Source: Bacteroidota bacterium (GTDB taxonomy: Bacteria > Bacteroidota > Bacteroidia > Bacteroidales > FEN-979). Taken from it: a stretch of 17,188 nt of DNA. Numbering within the stretch: the stretch's first letter is position 1; the number at the start of each line of letters is the position of its first letter. Position numbers and translations under genes: made by a program. This document shows positions 7,817 through 15,829 of the stretch, piece by piece. The notes beneath the pieces are model-generated. The model did no database searches. It was not told the DNA's origin and saw nothing but the letters and a program-made list of their open reading frames with translations. The stretch is from positions 1 through 17,188 of the forward strand of contig JAPLDN010000115.1 of the NCBI GenBank assembly GCA_026391755.1. The letters are read 5' to 3'.

Positions 7817-8701
7817 GCCATTAACTGGGGATCATCAAGTGGCTGGGTAAAAAGCAATATAGGCGCAACGGCCTGGATTTGGAGCTACTCAGCCGGAAAC
7901 TACGTGACCCTTTCCGGTAACTCTTATGTGCCTGTAGGACAGGCCCTTATGGTCATGACAAGCGGAAGCCCTGTGCTGACGATGAATAACAGCGCCTGCG
8001 TTCACAACACCCAGGCCTTCTATAAATCAGCCCAGGCTAATACGCTCAAAATATCGGCTCAATCCAATAATTACTACGACGAGACCTTCGTGGGATTCAA
8101 CGATTCAGCGGGCCAGGAATTCGACCCTCAACTCGACGGCTTCAAACTCTGGGGTCTGGCCGATGCTCCCCAGCTCTGGACCGAAAAAGGAGAGTCGAGG
8201 CTGAGTATCAATCAGCTGCCCCCTCCTGCAGGAGCCTTGATCGTTCCCCTGGACTTTAAAACGAACTTTGCCGGACAGGTAACCCTGAACTTCTCAGGTG
8301 TTGACAGCTATGATCCGACGCTTGCAATACGACTAAAGGACCATCTCAATGGATCAATGACTAACCTGAGGCAGAACAGCACCTATGTCTTTACCCATGA
8401 TACTACCAACAGTGAAAAAAGGTTCAGCCTGGTGTTCGGCTACCCGGATGGGGTAGGTAAAAACATTACCAACGAAGGCAAAGCCTTTATCAGCAATGGC
8501 AGGATCTACCTGGATGTAACGTCAATGCTGGGTCATCTTGCCAATATCACTGTGTATGACATGCTGGGACAGCTCATCCGCAGTCAGGAAAAAACGATGG
8601 ACGGGATCATCAGCATTGAAGCCCCTCTTGCCCAGGGTGTGTACATTGTAAACATTTCTTCCGAAGGCCGGAATTTTGTCACCAAAGTCATCAACAAATA
8701 A
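7817..8701 (+). pseudogene. C-terminal part of the same beta-helix protein, with T9SS type A sorting domain
   Basis: This is the direct continuation, in the same frame, of the 4712 ORF after TAG at 7814-7816. It has 294 codons to TAA at 8699-8701. It opens with AINWGSSSGWVKSN, the natural continuation of the NPYP motif. It then has a beta-rich region (FVGFNDSAGQEFDPQLDGFK; ALIVPLDFKTNFAGQVTLNF) and closes with a type A sorting domain (ITVYDMLGQLIRSQEK, GVYIVNISSEGRNFVTKVI). The T9SS domain is intact with no frameshift or decay beyond the one stop codon, which suggests a very recent mutation, readthrough, or a base-call error (Ser TCG to TAG would need one change). A separate start in the gap would have no signal peptide and would not be exported, so this is best treated as one interrupted gene. 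Confidence 0.8.
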
Positions 8702-8713
8702 AACATACATTCC

Positions 8714-8980
8714 ATGAAAAAGCACGTTTATTTCTCACTGATCGCATTTTTCATATGTTTCAGCATGGCCGTATTGGCCGATGGTCCTGGTCCGCCACCT
8801 CCTCCTGGAGACCCAAGCGGTCACGGTGGCCCCGTTGGCGGCCCTATCGATGGCGGACTAGGCATACTGTTGGCCATGGGGGTTGCATACGGTGGTCGGA
8901 AGTATTACCAGGCAAGGAAGTCGAAGAAAAAGATTGGGAAAGAAGAGCAAACCATTGAAAATCCAGGGGAGATACTTTAG
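8714..8980 (+). CDS. Small PID-CTERM-like sorting-domain protein
   Basis: ATG at 8714 is 12 bases after the stop of the beta-helix gene, so co-transcription is likely. The 88-residue product has a signal peptide (1-22, VYFSLIAFFICFSMAVLA), a Gly/Pro-rich spacer (DGPGPPPPPGDPSG), then GGPIDGGLGILLAMGVAYGG followed by a basic stretch (RKYYQARKSKKK). A Pro-Ile-Asp-Gly-Gly motif, a short hydrophobic helix and a basic cluster is the layout of the PID-CTERM sorting signal seen in small Bacteroidota proteins, thought to be recognised by a dedicated membrane processing system. Here about 16 extra polar residues follow the basic cluster (IGKEEQTIENPGEIL), which is atypical since such signals usually end the protein. 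The stop is TAG and a terminator follows, so TAG acts as a real stop here. Confidence 0.75.
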   Translation: MKKHVYFSLIAFFICFSMAVLADGPGPPPPPGDPSGHGGPVGGPIDGGLGILLAMGVAYGGRKYYQARKSKKKIGKEEQTIENPGEIL

Positions 8981-8996
8981 ACTGTAAATGAAAAAA

Positions 8997-9022
8997 CCCG
9001 CAATTAGCGGGCTCTTTCGTTT
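8997..9022. terminator. Bidirectional rho-independent terminator
   Basis: A perfect 5-bp stem CCCGC/GCGGG with a 5-base loop lies at 8997-9011, between convergent genes. On the minus strand the stem is followed by six T (8996-8991), a strong terminator for the 9044-9490 gene. On the plus strand it is followed by CTCTTTCGTTT, a weaker T-rich tail for the 4712-8980 unit. Confidence 0.8.
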
Positions 9023-9043
9023 ACCGGGGATAGATATGTTGAG

Positions 9044-9490
9044 TTAAAGAAGATCCTCGAATGTAGCTTCGGTTGGATTTACCGGAGCAAGGACCCTATT
9101 ATCACCAGAATTGCTGATATCGATATCGGGGAAATCAGCTTCGACGGGAGTTACAGGGGCAAGATCCTGAAGCAGCAAAGTCAGATTATCTGCGTCTGAA
9201 TCATTAAAGTCAGCTTCAACCGGAGTAACCGGTGCAAGTGTTGATGAGGTTGCAATATTGACAACGATTAAATCATTGTCGCTGAAATCGGCCTCAACCG
9301 GACAAACAGGCGCCAATACTTTAAGGTCCGATAAACTGATGGCCGAAGCTTCCACTGCCGGACCCGGAGTCTCAATTGAAATGTATGACAGCAACCCTGC
9401 ATTCATTGTTTGTGCTGAGCTGCCATTTGCAAAGAGAAGACTGGACTGTAATCCTAAAAAAGTCACTATTATATAAAATGTAGTTTTCAT
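9044..9490 (-). CDS. Exported protein with four LAPVxPxEAxFxD repeats
   Basis: The 148-residue product starts at ATG 9490 with a signal peptide (1-26, FYIIVTFLGLQSSLLFANGSSA). The mature part carries four near-identical 13-residue motifs at residues 59-71 (LAPVCPVEADFSD), 85-97 (LAPVTPVEADFND), 110-122 (LAPVTPVEADFPD) and 134-146 (LAPVNPTEATFED). They are spaced 26, 25 and 24 residues apart, with acidic linkers rich in Asp, Asn and Ser. The last repeat ends two residues from the C-terminus. The protein is strongly acidic and has no membrane segment or sorting domain. Short P-x-E-A-x-F motifs occur in small exported Bacteroidota proteins, but I know of no assigned function. The regular Asp/Glu pattern could bind calcium or serve as repeated docking sites; both are guesses. 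It has its own terminator, and a direct repeat upstream may be its regulatory site. Confidence 0.75.
   Translation of the reverse strand: MKTTFYIIVTFLGLQSSLLFANGSSAQTMNAGLLSYISIETPGPAVEASAISLSDLKVLAPVCPVEADFSDNDLIVVNIATSSTLAPVTPVEADFNDSDADNLTLLLQDLAPVTPVEADFPDIDISNSGDNRVLAPVNPTEATFEDLL
9053..9316 (-). repeat. Four protein-level repeats of about 75 bases
   Basis: The repeat cores lie at 9278-9316, 9200-9238, 9125-9163 and 9053-9091 (minus strand) and encode LAPVxPxEAxFxD. Spacing is 78, 75 and 72 bases. The DNA is less conserved than the protein (synonymous codons differ), so the repeats are old and held by selection rather than a fresh tandem expansion. Confidence 0.75.
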
Positions 9491-9702
9491 TAGTTTCTGA
9501 TTTTTGGTTCTGTTGTTTCTTTGTCGTTTAAACTTGATTCGAACATAAGACGTACCCCTCAGGGTAATGTTACATTCAGTATGACATAAGCTTTAAGTTT
9601 AACAAATATTTAACAAAACATTGAAAATTAAATAATTAAGCAACAAAAATAAACTTTATTTAGACTCGGTAAATGAAAAAATCGATGAGTTTCCCTAAAA
9701 TC

Positions 9703-9732
9703 CCGACGAAAGGGGGTAAAAAACCGACGAAA
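9703..9732. promoter_or_regulatory. Pair of 9-base direct repeats (CCGACGAAA), period 21
   Basis: CCGACGAAA occurs at 9703-9711 and again at 9724-9732, with 12 bases between them: two turns of the helix. This geometry (9-base direct repeats with a 12-base gap) is that of LytTR-type response-regulator sites, although the base match to the usual consensus is only partial. The site lies in the 267-base gap between the PLP-enzyme stop (9758) and the repeat-protein start (9490). A -7-like box, TATTTTTG on the minus strand (9651-9644), lies between the repeats and the repeat-protein gene but lacks a TTG at the right distance, as expected for an activated promoter. Confidence 0.4.
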
Positions 9733-9757
9733 TTCCAAGATGCAGAAAATGAGATAA

Positions 9758-10867
9758 TTACATGTGCGGTTCGACGATGTTCCCGTCGATCAGGTAGTTA
9801 CCCATGCACTGGGCGGTAAGGCAGGAATGAACCGGAAGTATCCCCAGCAGATCGCCCGGTTTAATTATATTAAATACCTCTTTGCTCACTTTTATGACCC
9901 CATGCTCCTGGGAAAGAGCATTAACATAGCAATCATCTAACGGTTCGGACCAGCCCCCGTCTGAAAGGCTGCATACTAAGCCGAATATTGTTTTTCCCTT
10001 GTGAAAAACCGATTCTTTTGATAAATGGACAGCCCCGCCATAAACTACAATTTCATTTCTGGAAGGCTCTTTTGAGACCACCGGACAGGCCAGGCAAACA
10101 GCAATCCTGCTGGTTCCGCAACTTCCGATCATGGTTTGCATCACATCGTAAAAGACAAAATTTCCGGGCCGGATCTCATCCATACCCCCAAAATCTTCAA
10201 GAAGGCTGCAGGCAGGGGTATCCCCAACTGAAAGCAAGAGGTCCCCCGGGCCGCTGTCAAACTTGTCTTTTAAGGATCTGAGCTGGAGGAATGCCTCGCG
10301 GCTGATCATATCGATCTCTTCCCTCCCCCTGGCATTGTATGTATGACCTGTATGGGTGAGGAAGCCTTTAAAGGTCAGCATCGAATGTTTCCGGCAGGTA
10401 TTGATAATGCTTTCTATCTTTTCGTTGTCAGCTAACGTCAGTCCCGTCCTGTTGTAACCGGTATCAATTTTGATAAATATCCCTACAGGCCGGTGACCTC
10501 CTTTCATTAGCTGCCCAAAGCTCTCCAGGGGCTCTGCCATTGTGATCAGTACATTCAGATCAGCCCTGGTTGAAAGTTCAAGGGCCTCATCAGATTCACG
10601 CAAATTCAGTGGAAATGCAATAGTGATATCTTCCCATCCGTCCCCGATAAAATACCTTGCCATGGAAACACTTGAAACAGTAATCGACTTCGTCCCTTCT
10701 TCCCTGAACCAATGACCAATCAGCTTCGACTGATGGGTCTTAAAATGAGGTCTGAATTTCACTCCAAGCCTCCTGGCTTTCACAGCCATCAAATGAATAT
10801 TATCCCTGCAAATGCCTTCATCCACGAGCAGGGTTGGGCGCCGAATGGTATCAAGCCGGAGGTTCAC
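9758..10867 (-). CDS. PLP enzyme of the D-threonine aldolase / D-serine dehydratase (DSD1) family
   Basis: The 369-residue enzyme has a fold-type III (alanine racemase-like) N-terminal barrel. The RPHFKTHQS motif carries the PLP lysine at K43. KIDTGYNRTG and the GDTPACS/IRPGNFVFYD stretches fit the cofactor-phosphate and active-site regions. Near the C-terminus PVHSCLT gives H347 and C349, the HxC metal pair of zinc-dependent D-serine dehydratases and related aldolases. Products would be glycine plus aldehyde (aldolase) or pyruvate/2-oxoacid plus ammonia (dehydratase); the substrate cannot be chosen from sequence. No signal peptide, so cytosolic. The start is GTG at 10867, three bases after the TAG of the peptidase gene and in the same frame, with no in-frame ATG until residue 27. 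This suggests translational coupling or readthrough. It is the last gene of the ptb-buk operon. Confidence 0.8.
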   Translation of the reverse strand: MNLRLDTIRRPTLLVDEGICRDNIHLMAVKARRLGVKFRPHFKTHQSKLIGHWFREEGTKSITVSSVSMARYFIGDGWEDITIAFPLNLRESDEALELSTRADLNVLITMAEPLESFGQLMKGGHRPVGIFIKIDTGYNRTGLTLADNEKIESIINTCRKHSMLTFKGFLTHTGHTYNARGREEIDMISREAFLQLRSLKDKFDSGPGDLLLSVGDTPACSLLEDFGGMDEIRPGNFVFYDVMQTMIGSCGTSRIAVCLACPVVSKEPSRNEIVVYGGAVHLSKESVFHKGKTIFGLVCSLSDGGWSEPLDDCYVNALSQEHGVIKVSKEVFNIIKPGDLLGILPVHSCLTAQCMGNYLIDGNIVEPHM

Positions 10868-10870
10868 TGT

Positions 10871-12877
10871 CTAAAGGTAGTCCTTAAAATACTGGTACAT
10901 CTTCACATTGAGATGAACCCTGTCCTTTCCCCTCACATTATGCTCATGTCCGGGGTAGATAAAATAATCGACCTGTTTCCCTTCGTCAACACATTTTTTA
11001 ATGAAAGATAAACCGTATCGCTCACCGTACATAACCTCATAATATTTCCAGTCAATGACCGGCCCACCGCAAACCGCAACTTTAAACACCCCGGGATTCC
11101 TTACAATCATCGAAATTGTCATGAACCCTCCATATGACCATCCGTTTATGCCTATCCTCGTGCTGTCGACCCAGGGCAGCGCTTTGAGATATTTTACACC
11201 GCACATCTGGTCCTCCACTTCGGCATCGCCCAGGTGACGGAAAACCGCCTGCTCGAACTCCCTGCCCCTTTCGGAGGTTCCCCTGTTATCGAGTGTGAAA
11301 ACCACATAACCCTGTTCGGCAAGGTAATTCAGGAACAGCCCTGCCCCGCCCAGCCAGCTGTCGGTGACCATTTGAGAATGAGGTCCCCCATACACATAGA
11401 TGATCACGGGATAATGCTTTGTTGAATCGAAATCCACAGGTTTTATTAACCTGCAATATAGATCGGTGTTCTGATTGTTCTTAACAGTAAAAATGGTCGT
11501 TTTACCGGTCTTATATTCCTTCAGTGGATTGACATCGCTGAGAAGTTCCTGCTTTATGGCTCCTTGTGCATCTATCAACAGAATTCTCCTTGCCATGCCA
11601 GGATTGGAGTATGAATCGATGAAAAAATTCCCTCCGTTACCCATCTTTACATTATGGCTGCCTGCGGATGAGGTTATCCCTTTAACCATCCCTGATTTAA
11701 GGTCAACTGAACACAAGGACCTGCCGATTGGACTATCCTTATTGCACATGAAGAAGACCGTTTCCTTTTTAGCATCCGTACCTGTATAGGAACTCACCTC
11801 CCAGGGGCCTTTCGTCAGCTGTTTAACCAGTTTCCCAGAGGCTTCATAAAGGTAGAAATGATTGTAGCCGTCACGCCGGCTCAACCAGAGAAAGCGGGAA
11901 GGATCATGGTTTATAAACAGAGGGCCATTGAGGGGTTCCACGTATTTCAAATCGGTTTCCAGGAACAGGGTTCTTAAAAATTTTCCTGTGGAAGCCTGAT
12001 ACGATTTCATCCACATGCTGTCCTGCTCACGGTTTAAGACGGCTATATAAATAATTTCGCCATCGGGGCTCCAGGTAACATTCGTCAGGTATTTTGCCGT
12101 ATCGGCACCGGTTTCCAGTTCGATATGCTTGTTCGCTCCCGGTGAATAAATGTGAATATTCACGCTATGGCTTTTCTGGCCTGCCATTGGATATTTTGTA
12201 CCATCCAGGACTGCGATGGGGTCGGTGATATCGACTGTGGGATAGCTGGCTACCCCGGTTTCATTCATATAGTAATAAGCCAGCATATCACCGTCGGGTG
12301 ACCAGAAAGTCCCTTTGCTGATCCCGAATTCATTCCTGTGTACCCTGCTGGATCCATAGGAAAAATCGGGGTTAGATGATGTTTCAACCTTGTATTCCTT
12401 TCCTTTGACACTTACAAAAAGGCCATTTTTCACAGTGTAAGCTGTACTGAAAGTATGAGGGGCCATATCGGTATTTTCGGCATTTTCGGGCCAGGAATTG
12501 AGTTTTTGCAGGCTGCCATCCGCAAGATTAAAACTAAAGAATTTGTTCTTTGAAATGAAACTGAACACATTAGCCTGATATACTGTGATGCCGGGGAAAC
12601 GAGGCAGGGTATCTTCTTTCGCTTCTTTTAAACAGGCGTTCAGGGCCGGAAACCTGAGAACAGTATCCTTTAATGTGTTATCGGGATAAGCTTTTACCAG
12701 GCAGTTTTTTGCTGTGAAAAACCAGTTATTTTCGTCCCCGTTCCATTGAAGCTGAGACAGGTTTTTTGCCGTGAGCCCTGTTCCCAGGGTGGCTTCTTCC
12801 ATGCTCATCAATTTGGTCTGTGCAAAAAGAAGGCCCGGTATGACCAGGCCTGTCAGGAGAATAAATAATCGTTTCAT
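10871..12877 (-). CDS. DPP IV-like S9 family peptidase with an internal deletion that removes the catalytic Asp
   Basis: The 668-residue product has a signal peptide (1-20, ending LLFAQ), so it is periplasmic or exported. Residues about 30-430 form the S9 beta-propeller; HRNEFGISKGTFWSPDG (180-196) aligns with the segment that carries the Glu-Glu motif of human DPP IV. The C-terminal alpha/beta-hydrolase domain has YVYGGPHSQMV, the nucleophile GWSYGG (S581) and PGHEHNVRGKDRVH (likely catalytic H646). The segment that should hold the HGxxDxxV loop and the acid is absent: VMYGERY (to Y621) runs straight into LSFIKKCVDEG (from L623). Ser to His is 65 residues here against 110 in human DPP IV (S630 to H740, with D708 between), so about 45 residues are missing, in frame. 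Unless this is an assembly error, it should be inactive. Normal homologues release Xaa-Pro-type dipeptides. It starts 10 bases after the buk stop. Confidence 0.85.
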   Translation of the reverse strand: MKRLFILLTGLVIPGLLFAQTKLMSMEEATLGTGLTAKNLSQLQWNGDENNWFFTAKNCLVKAYPDNTLKDTVLRFPALNACLKEAKEDTLPRFPGITVYQANVFSFISKNKFFSFNLADGSLQKLNSWPENAENTDMAPHTFSTAYTVKNGLFVSVKGKEYKVETSSNPDFSYGSSRVHRNEFGISKGTFWSPDGDMLAYYYMNETGVASYPTVDITDPIAVLDGTKYPMAGQKSHSVNIHIYSPGANKHIELETGADTAKYLTNVTWSPDGEIIYIAVLNREQDSMWMKSYQASTGKFLRTLFLETDLKYVEPLNGPLFINHDPSRFLWLSRRDGYNHFYLYEASGKLVKQLTKGPWEVSSYTGTDAKKETVFFMCNKDSPIGRSLCSVDLKSGMVKGITSSAGSHNVKMGNGGNFFIDSYSNPGMARRILLIDAQGAIKQELLSDVNPLKEYKTGKTTIFTVKNNQNTDLYCRLIKPVDFDSTKHYPVIIYVYGGPHSQMVTDSWLGGAGLFLNYLAEQGYVVFTLDNRGTSERGREFEQAVFRHLGDAEVEDQMCGVKYLKALPWVDSTRIGINGWSYGGFMTISMIVRNPGVFKVAVCGGPVIDWKYYEVMYGERYGLSFIKKCVDEGKQVDYFIYPGHEHNVRGKDRVHLNVKMYQYFKDYL

Positions 12878-12887
12878 GCTAATATTT

Positions 12888-13967
12888 TCAGTTATAGACT
12901 GTAGGAGTTATTTCACCTTTCAGAACCATAATGCCGTTCTGAGCCAGGGCACGCATTTCATCTTCGCCCGGGTAGATCTGGACCGGTGCCAGTTTATAAA
13001 CCCTTTCCTGTATCCAGCTTACGAACATTTTATCGTATGCAACACCTCCTGTAATCAGGATGGCATCGCATTCGCATTTGAGCACAGTGTACATTTCACC
13101 TATGGTCTTGGCGATCTGGTAAGCCATTGCCTGGTAAATCAGTTTAGCCTGTTCGTCCCCGGCTTTTACTCTTTGTTCGACTTCGGCAGCATTGTTAGTC
13201 CCGAGATAGGCAACAAGTCCGCCTTCACCGGTTACCATCTTCTTGATCTGTTTAATATCATATTCCCCGCCGAAACAGATTTTTATAAGCTGGTTCACAG
13301 GCAGGGTCCCGCTTCGTTCGGGGCTGAACGGGCCTTCGCCGTCGACACCTTGGTTTACGTCGATGACTTTCCCTTTTTTATGCGCACCCACAGTCACGCC
13401 TCCGCCAAGATGGGCTACAATAAGATTTACATCCTCATAGCGTTTCTGAATTGCACGGGCATATTCCCTTGCTATGGCTTTCTGGTTCAGGGCATGGAAA
13501 ATCGATACTCTTTTAAACAAGGGATGACCTGCGATCCTGGCCAGGGGTTCAAGTTCATCAACAACTACAGGATCGGCAATATAGGCTTTGGCCCCGGGGA
13601 TGTTTTTAATCAGGTCGTGGGCGATAAGGCCGCCCAGGTTGCTGGCATGCTCGGTCTCAGAATAGATCAGGTCGTGGATCATGGTTTCATTGACCTCATA
13701 AACACCCGAAGGTATCGGCTTCAGTACACCTCCTCTTCCAACCACCACTTTAACCTGTTCAAGATCGACGCCGGCATCGGCCATTTGCTGAAGGATGATG
13801 TTTTTGCGGTACTGGAACTGGTCGGCGATCTTCGGAAAAGGAGCCAGTTCTTCGGATGTGTGTTTAATGGTTTTCAGGAAGACCGCTTTGTCGTTCTGGA
13901 AAACTGCAATTTTTGTTGAGGTTGATCCCGGGTTGATAGCAATTACCCGGACGTTGTCCATTTCCAT
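12888..13967 (-). CDS. buk: Butyrate kinase (or branched-chain fatty acid kinase)
   Basis: The 359-residue protein, full length for the family (about 355), belongs to the acetokinase/ASKHA fold. Motifs in order: INPGSTSTKIAVF (11-23, phosphate loop), HLGGGVTVG (186-194), GPFSPERSGTLP (212-223), ITGGVAYDK (305-313) and YPGEDEMRALA (332-342), all butyrate-kinase rather than acetate-kinase type. It converts butyryl phosphate and ADP to butyrate and ATP in the cytosol. The family also accepts isobutyryl and isovaleryl phosphates, which matters given the amino-acid context. ATG at 13967 is 21 bases after the permease stop; a second Met two codons later is an alternative start. It works with the phosphotransferase encoded at 15830-16753. 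Confidence 0.95.
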   Translation of the reverse strand: MEMDNVRVIAINPGSTSTKIAVFQNDKAVFLKTIKHTSEELAPFPKIADQFQYRKNIILQQMADAGVDLEQVKVVVGRGGVLKPIPSGVYEVNETMIHDLIYSETEHASNLGGLIAHDLIKNIPGAKAYIADPVVVDELEPLARIAGHPLFKRVSIFHALNQKAIAREYARAIQKRYEDVNLIVAHLGGGVTVGAHKKGKVIDVNQGVDGEGPFSPERSGTLPVNQLIKICFGGEYDIKQIKKMVTGEGGLVAYLGTNNAAEVEQRVKAGDEQAKLIYQAMAYQIAKTIGEMYTVLKCECDAILITGGVAYDKMFVSWIQERVYKLAPVQIYPGEDEMRALAQNGIMVLKGEITPTVYN

Positions 13968-13988
13968 ACTGTTTAATTTTTTTCAGGT

Positions 13989-15764
13989 TCAGGCATTTCT
14001 GGTTTTAAAAACCGACCAGGCCATGAGATAAGGGATGATGGTTAACGAGGCGGCTACAGAGATCCTTAGAATTATCATTTGAGGATATAATATCCAAAGC
14101 AATGAATAGGGCAGGATCAGCAGGAACAGCAAAGCGAAAAACCTGACTAACATTGGATTTACGGTAAATAATTTTGCATAGCCGGCATACACTCCGGCAA
14201 TCATTGCGCCTTCTTTTGTCCTGTAAAGGTCCCTGCCTGTGCGGAGACCGATAACACTTTTCCGAATACTGTAAATGAAATATATAAGGAAGCCTACATA
14301 CATCCAGATCAGGAGTCGCAGCCAGGTATCAACGGGAAGAGATGCCATCTGGCCGACACAGAATAGTGCTCCGAGCAGAGGCACCCAGGGGACAAAAGGT
14401 GTTTTGAAAGGTCTTGGAATGTCGGGGCGCTTTTTTCTGAGGAAAATGATACTGATACACACGATAGTGAAGGCAAGCAGGGTTCCGATAGAGACCAGCT
14501 CGCCCAGTATGCTAATCGGAAGAATGCCTGCCAGTATCATGGCAACCAGTCCTGTAAGCATGGAGCTTATGTAGGGAGTTTTGAATTTTTTATGGACTCT
14601 TGCGAATACCTGGGGAAGCAGACCGTCCTTGGCCATGGTATAAAAGATCCTTGGCTGGCCAAGAAGCATCACAAGAATTACCGAACTCAGCCCTGCGAGT
14701 GCGGCGATCTTGATGATGGGCCGTAACCAAAACATTTTATCTCCCATGGAATCAACTCCAACAGCAACCGGATCAGGAACCAGGAGCCTAGGATAAGCGA
14801 TTATACCTGTCAGGACTATGGCAACAAGGATATAAAGAATCGTTGATATTCCCAGGGATCCTAAGATTCCGATAGGCATGTGCTTCTGCGGATTTTTCGC
14901 TTCCTGGGCCGCGGTGGAGACTGCGTCGAACCCTATATAGGCAAAGAAGATCACCCCTGCCGCCCTGAAAATACCGGACCATCCGAAGTGCCCCCACTCA
15001 CCTGTATTGGGCGGAATGAAAGGTTTCCAGTTAACAGCTTTCACGAAGAAAAAGCCAATCACGACGAAAAGGATTATCACCCCGACTTTGGTGATGACCA
15101 TGACGTTGTTGAAACTGGCCGACTCCTTGATCCCAATGATTAGTAACAGGGTCAGGATTCCGATGATGAACATTGCTGGGACATTCATGATAGCATGAGT
15201 TGTGGGAAGAGAGGCCACATCGACTCCCTGTTTGGTCAGGAGGTTTAACAGCTCGGTGGTTTTGGGGACCCAGCTGATTGGTCCGGGGGGATCAATGAGT
15301 GTGGTCCCTGTTGCAGCAGTGAACTGGGCCGGCAGACTGAGGCCCAGATCCTTAAGGAAGCTTACCATGTAACCCGACCATCCCACCGAAACCGTTGAAG
15401 CCGCGAAGAGATATTCAAGGATAAGATCCCAGCCAATGATCCATGCAAGGAATTCTCCCAGGGTTGTATACGCATAAGTATAAGCACTGCCCGATATGGG
15501 GATCATGCTTGCAAACTCGGCATAACATAGTCCTGCGAATGCACAGGCAATCCCCGAGATGATAAACGAAATTACAATGGCAGGGCCTGCATATTGAGCT
15601 GCAGCCTGGCCAGTCAGTACAAAAATACCGGCTCCTATGATGCCACCGATGCCAAGCGTAGTCAGGTTTGTCGCAGTAAGGGCTTTTTTAAAACCCTGCT
15701 TGTTGTCGGACGCTTCATCTAGAAGCTCCTGGATGGGTTTAATGGTGAAAAGTTTACTGCCCAT
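13989..15764 (-). CDS. APC-superfamily amino-acid permease with C-terminal PspC domain
   Basis: The 591-residue protein has about a dozen or more membrane helices. The N-terminus shows the APC signature (LGIGGIIGAGIFVLTGQAA, residues 37-55) and the CAT-type follow-on (YAEFASMIPISGSAYTYAY). A sodium/proton-driven amino-acid importer of the cationic-amino-acid transporter branch is the best guess; substrate unknown. After the usual last helices (to about 500) comes an unusual tail from residue 513: LYRTKEGAMIAGVYAGYAKL, FTVNPMLVRFFALLF and then LLWILYP. This matches the PspC domain (arginine/lysine lead, 'iaGVcgGla.yf.idp.lvR' core, W-I-x-x-P end). PspC is a membrane-stress (phage-shock) module, usually free-standing. 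A final helix (about 565-586) follows. The gene lies between ptb (65-base gap) and buk (21-base gap), so transport is tied to acyl-phosphate metabolism. Confidence 0.9.
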   Translation of the reverse strand: MGSKLFTIKPIQELLDEASDNKQGFKKALTATNLTTLGIGGIIGAGIFVLTGQAAAQYAGPAIVISFIISGIACAFAGLCYAEFASMIPISGSAYTYAYTTLGEFLAWIIGWDLILEYLFAASTVSVGWSGYMVSFLKDLGLSLPAQFTAATGTTLIDPPGPISWVPKTTELLNLLTKQGVDVASLPTTHAIMNVPAMFIIGILTLLLIIGIKESASFNNVMVITKVGVIILFVVIGFFFVKAVNWKPFIPPNTGEWGHFGWSGIFRAAGVIFFAYIGFDAVSTAAQEAKNPQKHMPIGILGSLGISTILYILVAIVLTGIIAYPRLLVPDPVAVGVDSMGDKMFWLRPIIKIAALAGLSSVILVMLLGQPRIFYTMAKDGLLPQVFARVHKKFKTPYISSMLTGLVAMILAGILPISILGELVSIGTLLAFTIVCISIIFLRKKRPDIPRPFKTPFVPWVPLLGALFCVGQMASLPVDTWLRLLIWMYVGFLIYFIYSIRKSVIGLRTGRDLYRTKEGAMIAGVYAGYAKLFTVNPMLVRFFALLFLLILPYSLLWILYPQMIILRISVAASLTIIPYLMAWSVFKTRNA

Positions 15765-15829
15765 AGACTTGTTTTAACGGATTTTTATCTGCATGGTCTG
15801 AAATAAAGACTGATTTGCCTGATGCAACC

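Noticed and set aside
8978..9007. TAG of the PID-CTERM-like gene as another recoded codon
   Set aside because: Readthrough would add only eight residues before another TAG inside the terminator stem-loop, so this TAG is a normal stop.
12771..13919. A 382-codon plus-strand ORF opposite buk
   Set aside because: It is the antisense shadow of the butyrate kinase gene; its translation has no recognisable domain, and the minus-strand frame has all kinase motifs.
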